Source: Crossaster papposus (taxonomy: Eukaryota > Echinodermata > Asteroidea > Velatida > Solasteridae). Taken from it: a stretch of 64,000 bases of DNA. The stretch spans positions 2,046,001 through 2,110,000 of the forward strand of contig JBAIAA010000074.1 in the NCBI GenBank assembly GCA_037893245.1, written 5' to 3'. Positions 50,501 to 58,144 of this stretch are shown piece by piece; the first letter of the stretch is position 1; each line of letters opens with the position of its first letter. The notes beneath the pieces were generated by a model. That model was not told where the DNA came from and did no database searches. It saw only the letters and a program-made list of their open reading frames with translations. Made by a program: the position numbers and the translations under genes.

Positions 50501-53500
50501 AGCAATGAATTTGCGATCCGTGGGTAAAGCTGCAGGTTGTGGATTTGAGTTTCGGCCTGAGACTATGGTGCGTGTGCCCTTGGGCAAGGCAAATCTGTCA
50601 CTCATTGCTTCTCCCCACCCAGGAGTAAAATGGGTACCTGTGAGGGCAGAGATGGTTGTTATTAGCTGCTTTGCGCTGAAATGGCAGCATTGAGCTGTAT
50701 ACTCCCCAGGGAGCTAAGATGGTATTTGGAGTGTTTCCTGGGCCCAATGACCGGGGTAATAATATTACAGCCCATTGGTTATTATCATTATTCTCAGTAG
50801 CGGTAATTTCCTGGGCAGTAACAAAGATTTTGTTTACTCATTTGTTATTAGTCCTGATTAAATAAAGGTTCTGTTGATATTTTTTTTCTGAAGTATCCCC
50901 CTTTTTTGGTGAACAATTTTCAGTTTGTTTTTTTACAGTTACTTACATTGTGTGCTCTCATGTCGAAACCCCACTCACAGGAAAAGACAATTGGACGTTT
51001 TGTCTCATTCAAAAAGCGGGACATATTGACGAAACCTAAAAGAAAAATAGAACACAAGACAATTTAGTTGACTTGAACACGTTGCACTGAAGCGTTCTCT
51101 TCAAATCAAAAGATTTGTAAGAAAGTCCTCACAATTCAATCACAAGCCAATCATGTGTCAATCACAAGTCAATCATGTGTCAATCACAAGTCAATCATGT
51201 GTCAATCACAATTCAATCATGTGTCAATCACAAGCCAATCATGTGTCAATCACAAGCCAATCATGTGTCAACCACAAGCCAATCGTGTGTCAATCACAAG
51301 CCAATCGTTTGCCAATCACAAGCCAATCGTGTGCCAATCACAAGCGAATCGGGTGTCAATCACAAGCGAATCATGTGTCAATCACATGTCAATCACATGT
51401 CAATCACAAGCCAATCACAAGCCAATCACGTGTCAATCACAAGCCAACCGGGTGTCAATCACAAGCCAATCACAGTCAATCATAAGTCAATCACAAGCCA
51501 ATCATAAGTCAATCACAAGCCAATCATAAGTCAATCACAACTCAATTACCTGTGTATCATAAGTCAATCAGTAAAAGATGACAGTATTCCAAGAGCCAGC
51601 AAATTTCAAGACAACCCAAAACCTCTTACCTTCACCAAACAAGGTGGGTCCCAAGTTGTGACAGCCGTCCATCTTGACAAAGTCCACTCCCCACTCAGCG
51701 TACGTATTGGCATCGATTTGAAGGTGACCCCAGATGCCAGGGTAGCCGTCGCAGGTCTGTGTGCCCATGTCCTGGTAAAGGCCAAACTTCAGTCCTTTGG
51801 AATGCACCTGTTGAGAGCAATCAAAGGACTCACTGAGTTCTCAAAGTTCTGTGCCTGTAATTAAGAGTGCCACTAGGTTAAGCATACCTTCAGACTCAGA
51901 GTCTAATAGTGTGTGTACAGTTTGCCATAGGGTGTTGGGATTTGCCAGGATGGGTATGGTTCGTAGGGAACCTTAGGGATTTAGGGTTAACCCTTTGCAC
52001 GCTATCGGCGACTCCAGTCGCCCAGCGCATTGATTCCCACACTGCTACGGGCGACTACAGTCGCCCGCGACAACGTTCTATTTATAAATGAATGAATATG
52101 ACAAACCATTGACCCCTGACCCTCACCCGGGTACCATTGGATAGATGATTACGAGGCTAACGTTGTTCAATCATAAATTCACACTCGTTTCTTACAAAAT
52201 TCTCTGCTATTTTCGATTGAAAATCTGTCCGTTCCGCTGTTCGAGTGTTCAATGGACGCCGGAGCTGCATTTCAGAAGATTTTTGGGGACTCAGACTCCG
52301 GAGATTCGGACTTTGAAGGCCTTTTTCAGGACGATTATGTCAACGATAGTGTCGACAACGAGTATGCCAGTGTGTACGAGAACGTGGTGAAGGTTCCATT
52401 GATGACGATAGTAGTGATGGGGCACAACGCGACGATGGCCCCGGTGAAGTTCGCCAGCAAGCGGGAGGTTATGCGGCTCCTAACGCGGCTCGGATCGCAG
52501 CTCGTAATGATGCATTTCGGAGGGCTTACCACCACAACTGGCTGATCAATTTTAGCCATCCTCACGGCCACCAATGGAAAGGAAATTTCATACTGAACAA
52601 ATAGTTTATGTTGCATTTTCCTGTAAAACGCACCCATCATAGAATAAAAAGCTTCGGAACATATTAGTGTGCATTACTTAGTGACTTGCACAGGGAATCT
52701 AGCGCCATGGGAATACGTGTGTATATGAATGGTAGCGTGCTAATGGTTAAGGAAAACAAAACCGAGTTCTTACATAGTCGGCCAGTTTCTTGATGCCACT
52801 GGGGAATCTCTGAGGGTCTGCCTGTAGAATGCCCTGAGCATCTCTTTGCTTAGACATCCAGCAATCATCCATGCTGATATACTCATAGCCTACATCTTTG
52901 TAACCCTCACTTGCTATGATATCAGCCATCTCCATGAAAAGTTCCTCTCTGAATCAAACATGGATTTTAAAGGGATCGTATACGTTTGGTAATTTACTCC
53001 AAAAATTAATGGCAATAAAAACTTCCTTGGTAAGAAGTACAGCAGCTTTGTATAGTATAATGCATTTTTAGACATTTTTCACTTCGAAGTACTGCGGTTA
53101 TGATAAAAAGATATAACTTTTTATCCCTACAAATTTGAATCTGAGAAGCGTTACTGCAGTTACATTTCTCTTGTGTATTCCAATGCAGATTATTCTTCCT
53201 GCGTGGACTTAACCGCTCCAGATTTTCGGCAATATCTCAAAATCGCTAGCACCTTTTGAAATGAAATGTTTACAGGTCTGTTTTATGGTATATATCTATA
53301 ACTATATAGGATTGAAAGAAACAGTGGGTTCCAATTACCAAACGTATACGATCCTTTTAACAAGTACATATTGGGCACTGCAAAATCTGTGAGCTAGGAC
53401 TTCTTCGAACCTTGTCAAAAAATCACCATAATAATTATTATAATGTTAGTTCTTATCGCTTTAGACTCCAACAATGTGGGGACTTGGGGTATCAAAGCGC

Positions 53501-55489
53501 TTTACAATTATTATCCCTGTTCACCAGGAACGAGACCATTTCTGCAGCAGCTCAAGATCAGCGCATGTGGTCTCTACCTTCGCAGGTACCCATTACTCCT
53601 GGGTGGAGAGAGGCAATTGTAGCAAAGTGTCTTGCCCAAGAACACGAGCACCATGTTCCCTGCCAGGGTTCGAACCCACGTACCATCGTACAGGAGTCAA
53701 ACACCGTAACCACTGGACCACAGCGCCTCACATAGGAATCTCAAAGTACCCCCCAAAAATAATAAGTTGATCGTCCACGCCCACTTTTGTTTAAACATTT
53801 TTAGTTTGTCAAACTAATCAGTGTTCACTCTTTACTTCACAACATAAGAAATATATTTAAAATTTCTTACTTTTCTCCTTAGGCAAAAAAAAAAAAAACA
53901 TGTTTAGCGTCTGCTTGCCAAGTGTGCATGGCCCATGTATGCTGTGTAAGGTGTTCTAAACTCTACAGCAAAAATTGTCACTTGGGACACAATGGGTCAA
54001 GGCTGGACTACTGCATTTTTTGCCAGGTAAGTATTACTGACCTGTATTGCCACTATTAGTATTTTGTAGTTGGCAGTATCTGTACTCTGTCAGTACACAC
54101 CCAATCATCAGTCACGGAGAGACCCAATGCTACAAAATACTAAGTAGTATTCTGTAGTACGCAGTTCTTTAGCCCAAAGTAAGGCCTAGGGGGTTAGGGT
54201 TAAAGGAAGGAGGCCCTTTTTTTCCCTTTTTTTTTCTTCTTCAAAATGGCCGCCCGACACATCTTTATTAGAGTCATGCAGTAAACATGTCACACCTTCC
54301 AATTTAAAATTTAAACATGGTTCACCCACGATTAGAAATTAAAATTTGTGTGGGTCGATCAAGTATGCACCGTACACGACTACACGTCACACCCTAGCCT
54401 TACTATTAGAACAAAAATATATTTCCAGAGCATGTACACAGTGATGCTGAAGTCTAAAATACAATCTTAAAATTTTATTATCTTACATTTTTGTATTTTT
54501 TTTGCCAAAATGGTCAAATTTATTATTTTTTCAAAAATAAAAATAAATAAAAAAGGAGTCGGCCCCCCAAAAGGAAGCGGGCGGTGACGCTAAACATGTT
54601 TTTTTTTTATTTGGCCTTATTGGAAAAAAGGTGTCAACCATTGGAACCCTAAAACTACCGATTGGTCATCCTGGAAATAAATAAAAAATAAAAAGGGCTT
54701 CTTTCTCCAGTTTTGGTTTTTTTAATACTTTTTTTGGTGTGGTTTACTTGGCCTTAAATAACCCTACTATGGCTACTTCCACAAATGTAGGCTTTGTGAC
54801 CGTCAGCCATATATATTTTTAGAAGTATGCATTTGACTGCATTATAATTGTTTGGTTGGTGGTGGTTAATGGCACTTCTGGCAATCTGTGTGCCCTTTGT
54901 GCCAGTTACTGTAGTCTTGCGATCCAGTAGGCAGTAGAGAGCTTGTCAAACTACTTCCTTTTTTACTTTTCTTTTCCTTCTTTTTTCTTCCTTTTTCTTT
55001 CTTCTTCTTTTTCCTTTTCTTATAACTTTTTTATTTTATTTCTTTTAGTATTTCTATTTTTTTTTTTTTTTTTTTTTTTTTTGTTTTGTTTGTTTGGTTT
55101 TTTTTTTTTTTTTACATACGTGTAGACTTTGCTTGAGCTTCAGAGTTAGAGTGGGAAGAGAAAGGAAAAAGATCAAAAACAACCTGCTATAAGAAGTTAG
55201 CTATCCAATGATGTCTTGAGAGAAATGACTATTTGGAAATAAAAAGAAAAGAAAATACATGTGAATCAAACAAATTTGTATGTGGACTGTATTATAATTG
55301 TTTTGTTCTTGTTTTTTCTTTTGTCTTGTACCTGATGCAGTTTTCAGGGTCATTAACACAGTCCACATTACAGCGGAATCTCTCCCATGGATTCCATCCC
55401 ATAGGAGGGGTCCTTGCCAAACCGTTGTCTAAACTATTCACCGCCGGCACAGCCAGCGATACACTGATGAAAAGTAGTACGGTCCACAT
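47226..55489 (-). CDS. GH27 alpha-galactosidase / alpha-N-acetylgalactosaminidase, copy B
   Basis: Second tandem GH27 gene: seven exons, 1254 nt, 417 aa. The signal peptide [19 protein letters not shown] is followed by [20 protein letters not shown], very close to mature human GLA. Also present: SMDDCWM, the nucleophile D158 in [13 protein letters not shown] (E191, then F194) and the acid/base D218 in [10 protein letters not shown]. Junctions and phases equal copy A, so the pair comes from gene duplication, not retroposition. The recognition loop differs ([11 protein letters not shown] here, CEWPRSESG in copy A). This suggests divergence in substrate or rate. It reads as a functional secreted or lysosomal enzyme; GalNAc versus galactose preference cannot be decided from sequence alone. 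Confidence 0.95.
47598..47912 (+). mobile_element. Short LINE 3-prime tail
   Basis: Frame [47 protein letters not shown] matches the C-terminus common to L2/CR1/Rex-type reverse transcriptases. It ends in an ATTATATTATTATA tail. Lies in intron 6 of galactosidase B, 80 bp from exon 7. Confidence 0.75.
48557..48754 (-). CDS. Galactosidase B exon 6
   Basis: 198 nt, residues 255-320, [38 protein letters not shown] and [11 protein letters not shown]. Donor GTAAGG. Confidence 0.94.
48772..49017. mobile_element. Hairpin MITE GGGGCCAATTTCATAGAGCT, copy 4
   Basis: AGGGCCAATTTCATTAAGCC to CATGGAATTGGCTCC; 17 bp from galactosidase B exon 6 on the acceptor side. Confidence 0.6.
49712..49873 (-). CDS. 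Galactosidase B exon 5 (acid/base)
   Basis: 162 nt, residues 201-254, [20 protein letters not shown] (D218) to [10 protein letters not shown]. Donor GTAAGT. Confidence 0.95.
49909..50321. mobile_element. TATGTGACC hairpin MITE, subtype CTGGCACCACGAAATG, copy 2
   Basis: Inverse orientation to the 34933 copy; ends TATGTGACCTGGCACCACAA and GTGGTGCCAGGTCACATA. Galactosidase B intron 4, 36 bp from exon 5. Confidence 0.7.
50475..50775 (+). mobile_element. tRNA-derived SINE, second family
   Basis: Box A-like GTGGCCTTGTGGCCTGGA, box B-like GGTTGTGGATTTGAGTT, then CTTGGGCAAGGC, CACCCAGGAGTAAAATGGGT and AATGACCGGGGTAATAATAT. Galactosidase B intron 4. Confidence 0.65.
50947..51035 (-). CDS. Galactosidase B exon 4 (substrate-recognition loop)
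   Basis: 89 nt, residues 171-200, [20 protein letters not shown] then GFDMRAHN. Acceptor TTAG, donor GTAAGT. Confidence 0.93.
51130..51570. repeat. 22-bp minisatellite CAATCACAAGCCAATCATGT
   Basis: About 20 units with 11-bp substructure (CAATCACAAGC / CAATCATGTGT). Open in several frames, but only because of the repeat. Galactosidase B intron 3. Confidence 0.92.
51630..51807 (-). CDS. Galactosidase B exon 3 (catalytic nucleophile)
   Basis: 178 nt, residues 112-171, [20 protein letters not shown] and [16 protein letters not shown] with nucleophile D158. Donor GTAAGA. Confidence 0.95.
51991..52746 (+). mobile_element. piggyBac-like relic flanked by TTAA
   Basis: TTAA at 51987-51990 and 52747-52750 bracket a 756-bp element whose ends are CCCTTTGCACGCTA and TAGCGTGCTAATGG, imperfect inverted repeats. 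Subterminal repeats of GGCGACT and AGTCGCC occur on the left. A frame from 52252 ([20 protein letters not shown]) is acidic, like piggyBac transposase N-termini. It shifts frame near 52385 and runs on as [18 protein letters not shown] before decaying. The catalytic domain is missing. The right end is 27 bp from exon 2 of galactosidase B. Confidence 0.72.
52774..52948 (-). CDS. Galactosidase B exon 2
   Basis: 175 nt, residues 53-111, [20 protein letters not shown] and [15 protein letters not shown]. Acceptor TCAG only 18 bp from a TTAA-flanked MITE (52971-53356); donor GTAAGA; a piggyBac-like relic ends 27 bp beyond the donor side. Confidence 0.95.
52971..53356. mobile_element. MITE family AGGGATCGTATACG, second copy
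   Basis: 386 bp, same orientation as the 41658 copy, TTAA 52967-52970 and 53357-53360. Ends 18 bp plus TTAA from the acceptor of galactosidase B exon 2. Confidence 0.75.
53460..53735 (-). mobile_element. tRNA-derived SINE, third family, copy 1
   Basis: In reverse: GCGCTGTGGTCCAGTGGTTA (box A), GGGTTCGAACCC (box B), then CTTGGGCAAGACACTTTGCT. The tail runs GTAAAGCGCTTTGATACC. Confidence 0.75.
54205..54619. mobile_element. MITE GGCCAAATAAAAAA / GTTTAGCGTC, copy 3
   Basis: Left end eroded; right end GCGGTGACGCTAAACATG and TTTATTTGGCC intact. Galactosidase B intron 1. Confidence 0.55.
54955..55112. repeat. Pyrimidine / poly-T tract
   Basis: T- and CT-rich low-complexity sequence; the 60-aa Phe-rich frame here is not a gene. 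Galactosidase B intron 1. Confidence 0.85.
55332..55489 (-). CDS. Galactosidase B exon 1 (signal peptide)
   Basis: Residues 1-53, ATG at 55489; donor GTACAA. A T-rich tract (55062-55111) lies inside intron 1. Confidence 0.93.
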
Positions 55490-55636
55490 TGTTTCAGTCT
55501 GAGAAATATCTGCAAAACAATGTCATAACAGTTAAAGAAAACAGCTCGTAAATACACTGGTCCTTTTGTTCCGTTTGCGTCCTTTTGTTCTGTTTGCGTC
55601 ATTTTGAACATAGCATGTACATATTAGCTTAATTAA

Positions 55637-55778
55637 CCCTAACCCTGCCAAATCTAGCAGAGTGCATCTGTGGTGACTGCTTGACCTTGCTGGACTCTGC
55701 ACACAAGTCAATGTGACAAAGTATGTAATCTGTTGCGTCTGGCAGGGTTTCTAGCCAAAATACCCTGGAGGGTTAGGG
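55637..55778. mobile_element. TTAA-flanked mini-element CCCTAACCCTGCC
   Basis: 142 bp between TTAA 55633-55636 and 55779-55782, right end GGAGGGTTAGGG. Immediately upstream of galactosidase B exon 1. Confidence 0.5.
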
Positions 55779-56371
55779 TTAACCCTTACACTCCCCATCC
55801 AGTCAAACTCCAACACCAGGTTTTTTTGAGATCTGTTAGGATGGGTACTGGATCCCTAAACTGACTGTCTTTACACTGGGTTTAGGCAAACCTTCAGAAT
55901 CAGAGTCCAACAGTTTGTGTGTACAGTTTGCCATGGTGTTGGGATTTGCCAGGATGGGTATGTTTCCAAGTAAATTACTATGACCATGAAGGTAGTAACT
56001 AGTTTGACGTAAACAATTAAAAAGAACTGGTGTATTTGCTGCCACCACCAAGCCAACAGAACAGGTCAATGTCTCAAAAGTCTCATTTTATCAGCTAGCA
56101 TTTCGGTAAAATTATGGGGAAACTGGCACGCTGTGCAATTCAGTAATCTAATCCATTTTACGGTCATAGGCACACACGCGGCCCATGCCCCATGAGCCTA
56201 CCCATGATGCCATGTCATGATGCGGTTCTGAATAGCTATAAACCTTGTTTGTGTTGATTCTTGCAGTCGAAAGTCGGAAACTTCGTTTATCTTCCTATTG
56301 TTTGTGCACTTTAGAACGAAGGGGACAATTTGAGGTTTAACGCATGTTTCTATGGACGGCTCGCCCCTTCG

Positions 56372-56379
56372 TGACGTCA
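56372..56379. promoter_or_regulatory. CRE palindrome TGACGTCA between divergent genes
   Basis: A perfect CREB/ATF-type site in a short GC-richer stretch (56340-56420) between galactosidase B (minus) and MMAA with its upstream ORF (plus). It sits about 80 bp before the ATG at 56460, a typical distance for a promoter-proximal site. Function is inferred. Confidence 0.4.
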
Positions 56380-56459
56380 TGTCACCGGCACCGCGAGAAT
56401 CACAACAACCAGAACCCGGCACTCCGGCAGAGTTTCTCCATAAAAAGAACAACTAAATC

Positions 56460-57722
56460 ATGCTAAATGATTTCCTAAAACGACACCCAAAAAATAATTC
56501 GTTCAATACTTACAGACAATTCTGCGACCACTACCTCGTGACAAAATTGAAGAGCGCCACCAAGGTAAACCAAACCACGTCGTGTAAATCAACAGAGGGC
56601 GCTTTTTACAAAACAGGAGAGAGAGAGGTTTATGATGAGTTTCTGCGATTTGCCATCGCCGGTCTTCACCTGCTTGAGTGCTTGATGATGAGTGGTCAGA
56701 CAGGTAAAAGTATAGAACTCATCTCAAAGTATCTTTAAGTTAACTAAGAATAAGGGCCACGAGAAAACTGGGGGGGGGGGGGGGGGGGGGGGGGGGAACA
56801 GGGAAGAACGGGGGGGGGGGGGGGGGGGGGGAACAGGGAAGAACGGGGGGGGGGGGGGGAACAGGGAAGAAGGGGGGGGGGGGTGGGGAACAGGGAAGAA
56901 CGGGGGGAACAGGGAAGAACGGGGGGGGGGGGGGGGGGGGGGGGGGAACGGGGAAGAACGGGGGTGGGGGGGGGGGGGGGGTGGGGGGGGGGACAGGGGG
57001 GGGAGAGAACAAGCATTCCTAATCCTATGGCTCAGTCAGATAGCGCAATGGATGCGCGATGCAGTGCATGCTGCAGTCCGCAAGGATTGGAGGCTTTGCA
57101 AAGTTTTAAAGGGAAATAAATTCGGACATTTTATTGGGTGTGAATCATGGAGGGATAAGAAGGAAAATTCATTTCTTTTCGTTTTTTTAATTTGTGGCTC
57201 CGGCCTTTTTTTTATAGAAGGGAAATAGGCCCCTAATGTCTAAAATCTCATAGACCCCTAATGTCTAAAATCTCATGCAGATGTCAGTTAGGACAAAATT
57301 GTCCCCAGTCCATCTTATTCTTCCATGGTCCTACATGCAAAAAATTTAACTCGTCATACAGACACTGTCTGAGACAGGTTTGGCGTATGGTCTAAAATTA
57401 TCTATCTTGATAGCACTCACAAAAACTTTTTTTTTTTGGACATTTGACCTTTGACTTTTAATTTTGAGTTTTAGTGCCCCAGTTACTGGGTCTAATTGCC
57501 ACCGCGTATAATCTCATTGGCCATATTGGCAGTCAATCATTGCAAATAATACAAAAAAAACTAATGAATGAATTAATATCAGAAATAAATAAAATAAGAT
57601 AACTAGTTTGCATCTGACATCTGTGTAGAAAAACGCGTGTACATGTAGTAAGTAGTTTTTAATCTGATGTTTTTCAACTTGTTCACACAGAGTTTTCAGT
57701 TGATGCACTCCCACCAGAATGA
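56460..57722 (+). CDS. Putative 91-aa protein spliced onto the first MMAA exon
   Basis: An open frame begins at ATG 56460 (MLNDFLKRHPKNNSF) and ends at a good donor, ACAG/GTAAAA, at 56703. Splicing to the acceptor at 57690 would continue EFSVDALPPE and stop at 57720-57722, 38 nt before the preferred MMAA ATG. The predicted protein includes GEREVYDEFLRFAIAGLHLL and looks helical with no domain I recognise. It may be the first cistron of a two-cistron mRNA, a long upstream ORF regulating MMAA, or the first exon of another gene. It is the nearest plus-strand exon-like sequence to the CRE-containing promoter zone. Without transcripts the exon and its junction remain inference. Confidence 0.35.
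56769..57006. repeat. G-rich minisatellite with GGGAACAGGGAAGAAC units
   Basis: Long G runs separated by GAACAGGGAAGAACG. Strong G-quadruplex potential on the plus (MMAA sense) strand. Lies between the putative upstream exon and MMAA coding exon 1. Confidence 0.9.
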
Positions 57723-58144
57723 GCTTGTGAACCCCATTAACAACAAGAGCATCTCGGAAATGGCAGCATTACAGACAAGGTTCTCCTGCACTTTATCCCT
57801 TGTGAAACATTTCTCAAGGACAACAAAACGAATTGCCCTTGCTTGCCAAAATTCTCTAGTCCCATATCGCGGCTCCTCGATTTCGCACAACAGGGCTTTC
57901 TGCCAGCAGAGTTCAGCAAATAAAACCTCGGAGACCCATCCACTAGAAGCAGAAACGTCAGCCAAGAAACTCTTCCGGGAGCTTGTGTCTAAGCGCAGAG
58001 CTGCTATCGCACAGTGCATTACACTGGTGGAGTCCACTCATCATACCAAGCAGAGGCACGCGAGAGAACTTCTCGCTGAAATTCTTGCTTATTTGAGGAA
58101 GAAGACGAGCGAGAATAACGGAATACCACCTTCTTTCCGCATAG
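57691..58144 (+). CDS. MMAA: MMAA coding exon 1 (presequence, N-terminal helices)
   Basis: The exon opens after acceptor ACACAG at 57690; coding from ATG 57760 (or 57703) to SFRIG with donor GTCAGT. Residues 1-129. It contains [20 protein letters not shown], the conserved helix before the G domain. Confidence 0.9.

Noticed and set aside
51153..51529. Three overlapping frames of about 110-124 aa, and a CRISPR-like regular array
   Set aside because: A 22-bp tandem repeat with no unique spacers, in a eukaryotic intron; frames stay open only because 22-bp periodicity avoids stops.
54943..55125. Phe-rich 60-aa frame resembling a membrane peptide
   Set aside because: Low-complexity T/CT tract inside galactosidase B intron 1.
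56740..57016. Two polyproline frames on the minus strand
   Set aside because: Translations of a G-rich minisatellite.
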